From a virus: DNA of 52,850 bases. Within the stretch, counting starts at the first letter, position 1; each line of letters starts with the position of its first letter. Positions 5,810-15,792 of this stretch are shown here, piece by piece. Made by a program: the position numbers and the translations under genes. The notes below the pieces were generated by a model. That model made no database searches and was not told the origin of the DNA. It saw only the letters and a list, made by a program, of their open reading frames with translations. The stretch spans positions 1 to 52,850 of the IMG/VR virus record IMGVR_UViG_3300032271_000563. One strand, written 5' to 3'.

Positions 5810-8800
5810 ATGCCTGAAGGTTTACTTAGCGGTGTTCTACCCGCCTTATATTCTGCTGGAGACTATGCCAAGCGCCAGGTCAAAAACATTGCCTCTGACC
5901 CATTAGGCGTCATACAGCAGTCTTTGGGGCAAATGACCGATACCCGTAAACGGTTTGATGATTTAGCCCGTATGGCCTACGGTGACCCCAAGAATCCTGC
6001 AAAAGTTACAAACAAAGCCGCGCACGATCTGCTCCAAACAATGGCCACAGAACAAATGCTCAACATGAACATGGGCGTGTCTGGTGTGGTCAAACCACTG
6101 AAAGGTGGCGCCTGGCTGGACAAAACAGTAGATCGCATGATTGATGACATGAGGCCAATGTATTCAATAGACGATAAGTTGTCGTTAGAAAAGCAATTAA
6201 AAGGATACCAAGATTACGTAGAGCAAAATAAAAATTTACCTAATGCTGATTTAACTCATGTTGAGGCAGGAATAAGAGACATTGAAGACTTGCTCAAACG
6301 ACTGCCTGGTTATTCAGCAGTGCATGAATGGTTGAATAAGAACTTGCGTAATTATGTCAAGAATGAGATGGGCACACCTTTTGACCCATTGCGTAAGCAA
6401 GCTGATGAAAAAACTAAGATTCACCTTGAGCCAGATCAATTAGCACACCAACCTTACATTGAGGGTGTTAAGAATAGAAGGGAAGAAGTGGGTATGCCTG
6501 TTGAGGGTATGGCCAAAACCCCTATGGGTAAGTCATGGGAAGATCGTGCTGATTTGCACATTGAAAGTCAACCTGCATCTTATTACCAAAACAAACCATC
6601 GTATGTTGCTGATTTTGGACAATTTGGTTCTAACAAGTTTCATACTGAAGAAGAGGCTAAAAAATCAATTGAAAAATGGCATAAAGCTATTAGTAATTTA
6701 AGTGCAAATGGACCTCTTCGTAAAGTTGTACCAACAATTCAAAGAACAGGGCCCATGGTAGAACACCCATGGCTTGAAAAGAAAGCACCTAATGAACCCA
6801 TTTACAACCTTGATGGTGGACAGGCATTAAACTTCAGGCCAGTTACCGAAACATTGTTAAATGACATATTTGAAGGCAGGTTACCTGCTGAAAGCTTAAA
6901 AAATGTATCTGTGGCTCAAGCAGTGGCCAGGCATTCAGACTATCAAAAGGAGTTGGCCGCACAATTGGCAAAACTTGAGGCGGAGCAACAAAAAAAGAAT
7001 TTATCAGCCAATGTACATAAAAAGTATGATGATGAACATCAATGGATTGAATTGCCCGACACAATGTCATCGGCAGAAAACAAAGAGTTTTGCAAAGGTA
7101 TAGGTAAAACCCTTGGGTTGTGTACCCAGAACGATTGGGCGGCAGAGGACTACGGCAGGCATGACGTTGGTAATCGTTTGTATGCTTTGATTGACAAAGA
7201 AGGTAAGCCCCACGCCCAAATACAAACAAAACATCGTAATTTTAATTTGCGGGACATAGCTCAATTGCCCGCTGAAGATCAGAAATTGATCAATAAGCAG
7301 GTAACAGAATGGGCCCAAAATCAAGACGAGTACCCAACACATAGTCGAGTTGAACGTGCATATTCTGATGCGGCCAAGTCATTAGGGCATCAATTGCCCA
7401 CTGATGTATTGGAAATCAAGCCACCAAGCAATGACTGGAAAGGTCAGTATTCATTAGACCGTGAAGAGAAATACCCAGGGTATCAAGAAAAGTACAAGCC
7501 GTATTTGGATGACTTTGTAAGGTCAGGCAACTATGGGGACGTGGGTGATTTGTACAACACCAATTTGTTTGATCTTAACAATGTGTCAGATTATGCTAAC
7601 AAGTTAAAATCGCATGCAAATAAAGTTGGTTTAAATTTTCCCAGGTTCATTACTAATCAAGAAAGAGATATATTAGGCGAACATTCAATACACCACCAAG
7701 TTGCTGAAGCGGTTAACAATCCAGCAATTAGACCATTTCCTGAAATTCCTGAAGAGCTTAGAAAGTATCAAGTACAACCAGAACCACCCGTACAAGAGTA
7801 CAAAGTAGGCGGAGCAGTACAGCATTTTGATGATGGTGGGGAAGTAACCAGCCAGGACGATTTAAACAAACCATTCTTTGGTAACCCCAACATTCAGCGC
7901 CAGGGTGCCGCGGCAAGAGCCAATGCGGCAGAGCGTTCGCCACTGACCCTGCCTGACCCCAGGACGTATGCGGCGGCCACTACAGCCTTATCAGTGCCTG
8001 TGAACATGGCCAACATGTTTTACGGCGGTGCCCAGTCAGTAGCTAAAAGTATTCCTGAGGCAATTAAGACGGGCCAGCCCCCAGCACCAATTGCGGAAAG
8101 ATTGGCTGAGAAGTATTTCAGTCAAAACCCTGGGATGCAACCCGACACTCCATTGGCTGAAGAATACCAGGGTAACCTTGGTAAAGCTTTAAGCTGGGTG
8201 CCACCTGTTGTAGGTGATTTGATGTTTGCCAGAAACGTGGGGGAAGTATCAAACCCCATGAAGATGATGCTTAAAGACTACATGAAGGCCAACCCGCCAT
8301 CAGTAGGATTAAGCACTAAAAATGTTGGTGAGCCCATTGGAGAGGCAATAGCACCTAAAAAAGTAGGTATCAATGTAAACCAAGACAAAGATAATTTATA
8401 TGCTGACAAAATTATCAGCGGAGAAAAAACATTTGAAACTCGAGATAGCGACTCATTGAGGCCGTATGTTGGTACCAGGGTGCCAATTATTGCCACTGGT
8501 AGTGGACCTGCAAAAGCAATAGGTGAAGTGCATTTGGGTGAGCCAATTAAAGTAACTTCCAAAGAAGAATTTGACAAATATCGAGATCAACATTTGGTGC
8601 CAGAAGGTTCAACTTTCGATATAAAAAAAGGTGGCGAAAAATGGTTGTATCCTGTGAGCCAGCCAATTAGATATGGCACTCCAAAAGATGTAGCTAAATA
8701 TGGCATTGTGGCCAGGGAAGTTTATGGCCATGAAGACGGGCTAAAAGATCAGCCATTAAAAATGGATATGAAATCAGGTGATATTACTCAGCACAACTTG

Positions 8801-11800
8801 TTGACCCAACGCGAAGAACGTCAGATCGCCAACAGCGTTGAATTGACCAAGGATGAGTTAAAGATTATCAAGGAAGGCGCCAAAGCCGCTGGAGTTCCTG
8901 TATCTGAAATAGAAGAACGTGTGCGTCAACATAAGATTGACAACCCATCTGTTGGTGATGACCCCTGGGCACAGCTTGAATTGAGCAGAATTAAACAACT
9001 CAAAGACAAGCCAGGCGAGTATGAGATTGAGTACAAAAACGTCCCATACAGTTATGACCAAGATGCCCAAGGCAAAACGATTAAGCCTGGAACGACGGAG
9101 TATGACACGCACACGACATCATTGGCTGATAAGCTGAAGAATGAAGTGGTGGACATTTACAATCGTTTTAGGGGTGGTGATGAGGCGGCAGGAAACATTA
9201 TTCGCCAGGCTGGCTGGTATAAAGAAATGCGTAGCAGGTTACGCCAAGAGTTTGGGGGCTTGGGTGACTTGTTTGCTGACCTCTTGGGGGCAACATCCCC
9301 GAACACCCCTGTCCGCGAGAACTGGAAAAACGCCGTTGACTTGATCCGCAAGGCCAGCCAGGGTGACTTTGATGCTTTGGTTCCCCAGTGGGAAGATTGG
9401 TATAAGAATGTTGAAACCCAAGAGAAGAAACTAAATTCATTCTTTGCTGGCCAGTTGGCTGAAGGTAAGACCAAGGCGGCAATTAAAAGAATGCCTGAGT
9501 TTGAATCCCAGTATGAAGAACTTAAAAAGGCTAGGGAATTCCCTGATGAACTGTTGCCTTTAAAAGACAGCGGCAAGAAGTATGGGTTCAATGGCCAAAA
9601 CGGTGTTCGCGCATTGTTGGACTTGTTTAGAGTGGTTAAAGATCCAAACGCTGACATTGGTATTGGTACCACAGCGCCCAAGGCCATAACATTTTCTGGC
9701 AACCTTATTGGATTTAAAGACCGAGCAACCATTGACGTGTGGGCGGCTCGATTGCTCCAGCGCTTGGCTGAAAAGATCCGTGTGCCCTCAATGGCAGAAA
9801 CTGGGGTAAGTGGTGCCATGCTCCCAGGCGGGACCACCACGGGCCAATTTGGCATGGGCCAAGACGTGTTTAGAAAAGCTGTGGACCTTATCCGTAAGGA
9901 CCCTGAACTGTCTAAGCTGGATGTGCTCAAAAACATATCAGACGATGACTTACAAGCTTTGATTTGGTTTAAAGAAAAAGAATTGTGGACTAAAAAGAAT
10001 TGGACGTCCGCGGCTGGTGAAGGCGGATCGTTTGAGTTTGAGGCTGACCTTGCAGGTATCAGGGACCAGGCTGAAGTCAACCGTTTGCGTAAACTGATCG
10101 ATACTGGCGTGGCCACCACCAAAAAACAAAAAGAAATGGCACAGGCAGAAATCGAAGACATAGAAGCTCATAGGATGACCCTGAGGTCCTTGATGGAGCA
10201 AGCAGTTGATTCATTGAGCCCCCATGACCAGAAAGCCATGAAGAGCCACATTGATGATTTAAACAAATCAATCACTAGGCAAAAAGCAATTCTTTCTAAG
10301 CCTGATCCTGAAGAGTTGATGCAAACTAAGAAGGGCGCCCAGGAAAAATTAAATAAGATGGTTCGTCCGTTAGAACGTTATCAAGCTGGTTTGTCGCAAC
10401 AATCGCCTGACTTTACGCCTGCTAATGCTGACCAAGCCAGGCTGGCTGATACCATGCAAAAAGCCATTTATGCGGGCGATGACGGCGCTACAGTGATGGC
10501 CAGCAAGAGTATGCCTACCTTGGGCATTTACGGCGCCCCAGAGCATTCTATTGACCTGGAGGCCATTGTTCGCCAGGGATACAACCCAATACCTTTGCTT
10601 AAAGAAATCATTACTGAGGCCCAGGCGGCTAAACAGCACAGCACGTTTTTGTCTAAGGTATTGCGTAATGATGAGCCTGTTGACCCATTGCGTCATAGGC
10701 CAGGGGTTGAGATTTACTTTAGGGAAAAGGGTGATGTCAGCAAAATACAACCAATTCTTGATGACCTGAAAAAAGAAGGCATTCAGTTTTATACTGTGAT
10801 TGTGGATGGCCGTCGTAGTCCAAATGCTTTGGCTGGACAGATTCCACCTGCTGTCGGTGTACGTTTCCAATTGGTGCCTGAGTTTGAGCAGGCATTTGAC
10901 ATCCATGATTGGTCCAAGCTTACTGATGCCCAGATTGCGGCGGAAGTAGACAAGAGGGCCATACAAATGGCTGACCTTGCCGCTACGGTGGCAAAGAAAG
11001 TTCCAGGCGTGAGCAATGCTGGACAATATTGGTACGACACCGAAGTGTTATTTGACCATCAGTATCAGGAGAGATTAAATGAAATTGAAAACTCAAGCAG
11101 AACGCCTGGCGGAAATGCTACCAGCGCTGGAGAGAAAACATGGGGCGGAAAATCCATTCGTGAAGGGGTTAAAGGAGCAATTAGTGGGCCTCCAGAGACA
11201 ACAGGATCGACGGGAACAGTACCAAGTGGGGATGCAAGCACCCCAGCGGTAGACCGCATTAGCATGTCCCACAAGGACGTGACCAAACGAGTTCCTGAAT
11301 TAACCGAGGCCGCATTAAAGGTCCAAGCTGGCTTGATGTCCCGCGCTGAATACAACGACATTGTCAACAAATATAAACCTGTACTGCCGTATACATCAGC
11401 CCCCAAGCCAGCAACTGTTAAACAAATGACCGCGGCATTGTCTGAAGATAAGCGCCCACGTTTACTTGCCCCCAGGAATTTAGAAGAGGGACACAAGGTT
11501 GGCGTAAGGTTGGACATACCATCTTATTCAAACAGCGGCACCTGGATACCTACAATCCATGAGCAAAAGGCTGGGTTCCAGGCTGGGCCAACAATTGGGT
11601 ATGACAACCATTCGCATGTAATGAATGCAGAATTTGGTGTTCAGCCTAAAGCGGCCATCAACTATGCAACGGGCAAAACGGCTAAAAACACGTTTGCTAC
11701 AATCAAAGGCGATTGGCACAAAACAACGCCTGAAAAAGCATTTGCCGACGTGCAAAAACATTTGAACAGTTCTGAATGGACGCAAGTTGGTATGGACCCA

Positions 11801-11968
11801 GAGCGCCATTCATATTTTTATGATAGAAAGACTGGATTGCCTGTGACCCATGCGGATGAGGCCATCCAGGTTGGACCGTTAGTTTTGGCTCGAAATGCAA
11901 AGAACTTATCTAAACCTGGTGATTTTTCTTATAAACGCGGCGGCTTAGTTTCACACAAAGGACATTGA
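5810..11968 (+). CDS. Giant multidomain (polyvalent-type) phage protein
   Basis: 2052 residues, GAGGT ribosome site. Modules by eye: (a) helical N-terminus (1-400); (b) about 405-625, a PcfJ-like block (HQWIELPDTMSSAENK, then GNRLYALIDKEGKPHAQIQTK) ending DDFVRSGNYGDVGDL; (c) linker with VGGAVQHFDDGGEV (664-679); (d) about 850-955, ASCH-like fold (IISGEKTFETR, GEVHLGE, WLYPVSQPIRY); (e) about 1107-1326, a block resembling phage DUF7178 (LGATSPNTPVRENW, FKDRATIDVWAARLLQRLA); (f) coiled-coil region; (g) about 1815-2033, a C-terminal module (KDVTKRVPELTEAA, YDRKTGLPVTHADEA) ending SYKRGGLVSHKGH. Many unlike domains in one chain is the hallmark of phage polyvalent proteins, thought to be injected with DNA to counter host defence. 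Its place between terminase and portal suits virion packaging; function is inferred. A separate ORF is embedded at 11079-11252. Confidence 0.85.
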   Translation: MPEGLLSGVLPALYSAGDYAKRQVKNIASDPLGVIQQSLGQMTDTRKRFDDLARMAYGDPKNPAKVTNKAAHDLLQTMATEQMLNMNMGVSGVVKPLKGGAWLDKTVDRMIDDMRPMYSIDDKLSLEKQLKGYQDYVEQNKNLPNADLTHVEAGIRDIEDLLKRLPGYSAVHEWLNKNLRNYVKNEMGTPFDPLRKQADEKTKIHLEPDQLAHQPYIEGVKNRREEVGMPVEGMAKTPMGKSWEDRADLHIESQPASYYQNKPSYVADFGQFGSNKFHTEEEAKKSIEKWHKAISNLSANGPLRKVVPTIQRTGPMVEHPWLEKKAPNEPIYNLDGGQALNFRPVTETLLNDIFEGRLPAESLKNVSVAQAVARHSDYQKELAAQLAKLEAEQQKKNLSANVHKKYDDEHQWIELPDTMSSAENKEFCKGIGKTLGLCTQNDWAAEDYGRHDVGNRLYALIDKEGKPHAQIQTKHRNFNLRDIAQLPAEDQKLINKQVTEWAQNQDEYPTHSRVERAYSDAAKSLGHQLPTDVLEIKPPSNDWKGQYSLDREEKYPGYQEKYKPYLDDFVRSGNYGDVGDLYNTNLFDLNNVSDYANKLKSHANKVGLNFPRFITNQERDILGEHSIHHQVAEAVNNPAIRPFPEIPEELRKYQVQPEPPVQEYKVGGAVQHFDDGGEVTSQDDLNKPFFGNPNIQRQGAAARANAAERSPLTLPDPRTYAAATTALSVPVNMANMFYGGAQSVAKSIPEAIKTGQPPAPIAERLAEKYFSQNPGMQPDTPLAEEYQGNLGKALSWVPPVVGDLMFARNVGEVSNPMKMMLKDYMKANPPSVGLSTKNVGEPIGEAIAPKKVGINVNQDKDNLYADKIISGEKTFETRDSDSLRPYVGTRVPIIATGSGPAKAIGEVHLGEPIKVTSKEEFDKYRDQHLVPEGSTFDIKKGGEKWLYPVSQPIRYGTPKDVAKYGIVAREVYGHEDGLKDQPLKMDMKSGDITQHNLLTQREERQIANSVELTKDELKIIKEGAKAAGVPVSEIEERVRQHKIDNPSVGDDPWAQLELSRIKQLKDKPGEYEIEYKNVPYSYDQDAQGKTIKPGTTEYDTHTTSLADKLKNEVVDIYNRFRGGDEAAGNIIRQAGWYKEMRSRLRQEFGGLGDLFADLLGATSPNTPVRENWKNAVDLIRKASQGDFDALVPQWEDWYKNVETQEKKLNSFFAGQLAEGKTKAAIKRMPEFESQYEELKKAREFPDELLPLKDSGKKYGFNGQNGVRALLDLFRVVKDPNADIGIGTTAPKAITFSGNLIGFKDRATIDVWAARLLQRLAEKIRVPSMAETGVSGAMLPGGTTTGQFGMGQDVFRKAVDLIRKDPELSKLDVLKNISDDDLQALIWFKEKELWTKKNWTSAAGEGGSFEFEADLAGIRDQAEVNRLRKLIDTGVATTKKQKEMAQAEIEDIEAHRMTLRSLMEQAVDSLSPHDQKAMKSHIDDLNKSITRQKAILSKPDPEELMQTKKGAQEKLNKMVRPLERYQAGLSQQSPDFTPANADQARLADTMQKAIYAGDDGATVMASKSMPTLGIYGAPEHSIDLEAIVRQGYNPIPLLKEIITEAQAAKQHSTFLSKVLRNDEPVDPLRHRPGVEIYFREKGDVSKIQPILDDLKKEGIQFYTVIVDGRRSPNALAGQIPPAVGVRFQLVPEFEQAFDIHDWSKLTDAQIAAEVDKRAIQMADLAATVAKKVPGVSNAGQYWYDTEVLFDHQYQERLNEIENSSRTPGGNATSAGEKTWGGKSIREGVKGAISGPPETTGSTGTVPSGDASTPAVDRISMSHKDVTKRVPELTEAALKVQAGLMSRAEYNDIVNKYKPVLPYTSAPKPATVKQMTAALSEDKRPRLLAPRNLEEGHKVGVRLDIPSYSNSGTWIPTIHEQKAGFQAGPTIGYDNHSHVMNAEFGVQPKAAINYATGKTAKNTFATIKGDWHKTTPEKAFADVQKHLNSSEWTQVGMDPERHSYFYDRKTGLPVTHADEAIQVGPLVLARNAKNLSKPGDFSYKRGGLVSHKGH
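11079..11252 (+). CDS. Candidate small gene embedded out of frame in the polyvalent gene
   Basis: A 57-codon ORF in the +1 frame relative to the surrounding gene, with an AGGAG site (11067-11071) 7 nt before its ATG and a TAA of the same frame touching that ATG, a typical gene-junction layout. The product starts MKLKTQAERLAEMLPALERK and continues through HGAENPFVKGL into a Gln/Arg-rich helix (LQRQQDRREQYQVG), a well-formed amphipathic helical protein. In the host frame the same bases give a low-complexity S/T/G/P linker (residues about 1757-1814). The small frame looks like the real module and the large frame like read-through linker, or both are used. Confidence 0.5.
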   Translation: MKLKTQAERLAEMLPALERKHGAENPFVKGLKEQLVGLQRQQDRREQYQVGMQAPQR

Positions 11969-11969
11969 A

Positions 11970-12860
11970 ATGACTTCTCCAAAATATGGTTATGAATATA
12001 CTAACACTGGGTGGCAACTAAAACCTGGTTTTTTTCTTGATAGCAATGGTGATGTAAAGCCTATACCACCAGAACCGCCAACAGCGCCACCAGGTTATTA
12101 CATAGATAATTATGGCAATGTGTTGCCTGTTCCGACTGCACCAAAGCCAATAACGCCATATCCTGAACCAGCTTATCCTAAAGCGCCAACACCTGAACCA
12201 ACTTATCCACGTGGTTACACTGTTGATAATAATGGTAACTTAAAATTAATGCCTGGTTATTATGACAATGGAAGCGGTATGGGACAACCAATACCTCCAA
12301 CTTATCCTCCTAATTTTCCACCGTCTGAAGTTTTTCCGCCAAACGTTGGTATAGATACATACCCACAACCTCCACGTAGCAACCCACAAAACTTGCAAAC
12401 TGATGACATCAGAGCATTTGTAAATGCAAATATTGGTGACCCAGCAACTATTGCTAGTGCCATGCAACAGTATGGTTTGAATGCAACTGACGTTGCCCAG
12501 GCCATGGGAGTTGATCCAAGCGTGGTTAGTAGCTATTTTAGTGGCAATAATATTGATTCAAATACTGGATTACCTCCCATGCATACAGAGACGCCACCAG
12601 AGATTTTACCAGTGCCACAAGTGCGTACAGAGACGCCACCAACATATTTAACGCCACCAAAATATTTAACGCCACCAACGCCACCTATACCTATTTACCC
12701 AACTTTTGATGATCCTCAATTATTTGAAGGACGTGTTCGAACACCTCAAGAATTTGAAGGACCTGTTCGGACACCTCAAGAAATTGAAGGACGTCCTAAC
12801 TATGACATGTCACAACTTGCTACTTTGCCAGACGGCAGTCAAGTTTATACAGGTCAATAA
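11970..12860 (+). CDS. Proline-rich virion-type protein
   Basis: 296 residues. N-terminal repeats of the form PGYYIDNYGNVLPVP / RGYTVDNNGNLKLMPG (about residues 15-100), a folded central segment at about 147-195 (DDIRAFVNANIGDPATIASA, then YGLNATDVAQAMGVDPSVVS), and C-terminal repeats (TPPEILPVP, TPPTYLTPP, EFEGPVRTPQ). The central helical module resembles one found singly or repeated in large structural or ejection proteins of uncultured phages, and the N-terminus of the 39540 gene is similar. It starts 1 bp after the polyvalent stop. Probably a minor virion or injected protein. Confidence 0.6.
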   Translation: MTSPKYGYEYTNTGWQLKPGFFLDSNGDVKPIPPEPPTAPPGYYIDNYGNVLPVPTAPKPITPYPEPAYPKAPTPEPTYPRGYTVDNNGNLKLMPGYYDNGSGMGQPIPPTYPPNFPPSEVFPPNVGIDTYPQPPRSNPQNLQTDDIRAFVNANIGDPATIASAMQQYGLNATDVAQAMGVDPSVVSSYFSGNNIDSNTGLPPMHTETPPEILPVPQVRTETPPTYLTPPKYLTPPTPPIPIYPTFDDPQLFEGRVRTPQEFEGPVRTPQEIEGRPNYDMSQLATLPDGSQVYTGQ

Positions 12861-12870
12861 AGGATAAACC

Positions 12871-15453
12871 ATGGCAACAGAAATGCCCATTGAACAGGAT
12901 TATGACCGCCATATTGACGGCATGTCTGAGGAACCAGAAAGCAGTGTCACTGGATTACCTGATGGTGAACTAAACATTGAAGAAATGCCTGATGGTTCAG
13001 CCGTGGTAACCACAGAAGACTTTGAAGGTCCATCGGAAGATGAAGACTTTTACCAAAACTTGGCAGAAGAATTTGATCCATATGACTTGAACAAAGTGTG
13101 TATGCACTACATGGACCTGATCAAAAGCGACAAAATGAGTCGTGAAGACAGGGACAAGCAATATGAAGAAGGATTAAAACGTACTGGATTGGGTAAAGAC
13201 GCACCAGGCGGCGCTAATTTCTTAGGCGCATCTAAAGTGGTTCACCCCATTATGGCGGAGGCATGTGTTGATTTTGCATCCAGGGCAATCAAAGAGTTGT
13301 TTCCCCCAGATGGTCCCACACGCACAAAAATAATTGGTGACGTTGACAAAGACAAAATAGAAGTTGCTGAACGCAAGCGCGACTACATGAACTGGCAGTT
13401 GACCGAGCAAATTGAAGAGTTTAGGGATGAACAAGAGCAGTTGTTAACGCAACTACCCTTGGGTGGTTCTCAATACCTCAAGATGTGGTACGACGATAAC
13501 AAAAAGCGCCCTTGTACTGAATTTGTTCCTATTGACAAAATTTACTTGCCTTATGCCGCGGCAAATTTTTATACGGCACAACGGGTAACTGAAGAAAATA
13601 CCATTACGTCTTATGAGTTTGAAAGCAGGGTTCGTTCTGGTTTGTACCGTGACATTAATTTAATACGTGCCTCTGACCAACCTGAAATGAGTTATGCTGA
13701 AAAGGCAAACGTCAAGATTGAAGGTAAAAAATGGGAAAACAACGATGATGGCGTAAGAAACGTCTATCACGTGTATACCTGGATTGAATTTGATGAAGAC
13801 AAGCGGGCTAAAGGGGAAAGCGCGCCATACATCTTGATGATTGATGAACTCGACATGAAGTGTGTGGGTTTGTACCGTAACTGGGAAGAAGGCGATGACA
13901 CTAGAACAAAGCTTGATTGGCTTATTGAATTCAAGTTTATTCCATGGCGCGGCGCATATGCGATTGGTCTCCCTCATCTCATTGGTGGATTGTCCGCCGC
14001 CCTTACTGGTGCCTTACGTGCATTGTTGGATTCAGCCCATATCAACAATTCAGCCACCATGCTCAAAATCAAGGGCGCCAGAATGTCTGGCCAAACCCAG
14101 CAGGTGGAAGTTACCCAAGTTGCTGAAATAGAAGGCGCACCAGGCGTGGACGATGTCCGCAAAATTGCCATGCCCATGCCATTCAATCCCCCATCACCCG
14201 TGCTATTTCAGCTTCTGGGCTGGATTACAGACGCGGCCAAGGGGGTAGTGACCACCAGCGAAGAAAAGATTGCTGACGCCACAAATAACATGCCTGTGGG
14301 CACTGCCCAAGCTTTGATTGAACAAGGCGCCCATGTTTATTCAGCAATCCACGCTAGGTTGCATGAAAGCCAAGCCAGGGTATTAAAAGTATTGGGTAGA
14401 TTGAATCGCTGGTATTTGGATGACCAAAAACGCGGTGAGTTGGTGGCTGACCTGGACATCAAACGGGAAGACTTCAAACGTAGTACGGACGTTATTCCTG
14501 TTTCTGACCCACACATCTTTTCAGAAACCCAAAGGATGGCGCAAACACAAGCTGTAATGCAAATTATGGCTCAGTATCCCCACGCATTTAACCAGAAAGC
14601 GGTGCTTGAACGGTTCTTAAAACAAATGAAAGTGCCACAAATCAATGAGTTAATGGTCATGGAGCCTGAAGAGGACATGATTGATGTGGCTCAAGAGAAT
14701 GTATTGATGAGTACTGGCCAGCCAGCCAAAGCTTACAAAGAACAAGACCACCTGGCTCACGTGCAAGGACACTTAGATTTCTATCAAAACCCCATTTTTG
14801 GTGGCAAAAACCCATTGGTTATGCCTGCTTTGCTCCAACCCCTGGTCATTCATATCATGCAACACTTTGAAATGTGGTACCAGGCGCGTATGGATGAGTA
14901 CGTTACACAAGCTTTGGGTGAAAAATTGGACTATGACAACGTAAAAATTACCCACAGAATTGACAAGTTGTACGCTTTGGCATCCCAACACGTTGACCAG
15001 GATTCACAGCAGACGTTCTCTAAGATCATGCCTATATTCCAAGACATGATGCAACAGGTACAACAGCTTAAAAAGCAACAACAGCCCCCAATGGACGCTG
15101 ACGCACAAGCATTGGTGCAGACTGCAATGGCAGAAACCCAACGTAAAGCGGCTAAAGACCAAATTGATGGCAAGATGTCCCAAGCTAAGTTGCAGGCGGA
15201 TATTGCCATGGAGCAGGCCCGCTTACAGGCTGACCTGTCATTGGAACAAGCCAAGCTTAAAGCGGATGAAGACCGTTTTGGGGCTGACAAAAACCTTGAA
15301 ATAGCAATGAACGCGGAAAATAATCTTACGCGAGAGCGCATTGAATCAGCAAAGTTGTCGCATGACGCGAGCAAATTGCAACATGAGCAGGTGAAAACTG
15401 CACTGGGACTTGAAAATCAAGCCCAGTCATTCTTAGGAGGCCCAAATGGCTAA
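12871..15453 (+). CDS. Portal protein (head-tail connector)
   Basis: 860 residues, the size of podovirus-type portals with long C-terminal barrels. After an acidic leader (about 1-70, with ELNIEEMPDGSAVV) the core runs YDLNKVCMHYMDLIKSDK, FLGASKVVHPIMAEACVDFA, LPLGGSQYLKMWYD, EFVPIDKIYLP and then the helical crown (NNMPVGTAQALIEQGAHVYS). The C-terminal 150 residues are a long Gln/Lys/Glu-rich helix (MEQARLQADLSLEQAKLKAD), suited to a portal barrel inside the capsid. It forms the 12-mer ring for DNA entry and exit. The stop overlaps the ATG of the next small gene. Confidence 0.9.
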   Translation: MATEMPIEQDYDRHIDGMSEEPESSVTGLPDGELNIEEMPDGSAVVTTEDFEGPSEDEDFYQNLAEEFDPYDLNKVCMHYMDLIKSDKMSREDRDKQYEEGLKRTGLGKDAPGGANFLGASKVVHPIMAEACVDFASRAIKELFPPDGPTRTKIIGDVDKDKIEVAERKRDYMNWQLTEQIEEFRDEQEQLLTQLPLGGSQYLKMWYDDNKKRPCTEFVPIDKIYLPYAAANFYTAQRVTEENTITSYEFESRVRSGLYRDINLIRASDQPEMSYAEKANVKIEGKKWENNDDGVRNVYHVYTWIEFDEDKRAKGESAPYILMIDELDMKCVGLYRNWEEGDDTRTKLDWLIEFKFIPWRGAYAIGLPHLIGGLSAALTGALRALLDSAHINNSATMLKIKGARMSGQTQQVEVTQVAEIEGAPGVDDVRKIAMPMPFNPPSPVLFQLLGWITDAAKGVVTTSEEKIADATNNMPVGTAQALIEQGAHVYSAIHARLHESQARVLKVLGRLNRWYLDDQKRGELVADLDIKREDFKRSTDVIPVSDPHIFSETQRMAQTQAVMQIMAQYPHAFNQKAVLERFLKQMKVPQINELMVMEPEEDMIDVAQENVLMSTGQPAKAYKEQDHLAHVQGHLDFYQNPIFGGKNPLVMPALLQPLVIHIMQHFEMWYQARMDEYVTQALGEKLDYDNVKITHRIDKLYALASQHVDQDSQQTFSKIMPIFQDMMQQVQQLKKQQQPPMDADAQALVQTAMAETQRKAAKDQIDGKMSQAKLQADIAMEQARLQADLSLEQAKLKADEDRFGADKNLEIAMNAENNLTRERIESAKLSHDASKLQHEQVKTALGLENQAQSFLGGPNG

Positions 15454-15601
15454 TGATGCAGAGCAAAAATCAATTCTTGTGCCACAACACAAGCGTATGG
15501 CCCAAGGCGAAAAGCTGGACGGTTCAAGTATGGGCTCAAAAGGCTCAGACGGTAAGAAACAAGGCGGTTTAAGCCACGCCTTGAAGAAAAAAAGTAAATG
15601 A
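15446..15601 (+). CDS. Very small basic protein between portal and 15598 gene
   Basis: 51 residues starting MANDAEQKSILVPQHKRMAQ, with a strong TAGGAGG site 7 nt before the ATG and an 8-bp overlap with the portal stop. It ends ...GGLSHALKKKSK* with an ATGA overlap onto the next gene. Gly/Lys/Ser-rich and basic; contains a KKQGGL string like the K-x-G-G motif of other virion proteins here. Tight translational coupling on both sides makes it very likely real. Role unknown, perhaps a minor virion component. Confidence 0.75.
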   Translation: MANDAEQKSILVPQHKRMAQGEKLDGSSMGSKGSDGKKQGGLSHALKKKSK

Positions 15602-15792
15602 TTGGCATTAAAGATGTCATCGGGGTGATAAAAGCCAGGCAAGCTGAGATAGCGTTTTCTTTGGGTGCAGGCAACGCATCTACATGGGAAATCTATCAAC
15701 GGGTTGTGGGCATTTATTTGGGGCATCAAGAGGTTTTAGATGCCATTAACAAAATGTTAAACGAGGAACAAGAGAGAGAAAATGACAAATAA
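15598..15792 (+). CDS. Small hypothetical protein
   Basis: 64 residues in an ATGA overlap with the upstream gene and an 11-bp overlap with the next. A single helical domain (GVIKARQAEIAFSLGAGNAS, then YQRVVGIYLGHQEVLDAINK) with an acidic tail (EEQERENDK). Short helical proteins of this kind recur in this position, between portal and scaffold, in related phage genomes. Function unknown. Confidence 0.7.
   Translation: MIGIKDVIGVIKARQAEIAFSLGAGNASTWEIYQRVVGIYLGHQEVLDAINKMLNEEQERENDK

Noticed and set aside
9157-10161. 334-codon open frame on the minus strand
   Set aside because: It lies wholly antisense to the polyvalent gene, is Ser-rich low-complexity in composition and has no protein-like motif, while the plus frame has clear domain blocks.
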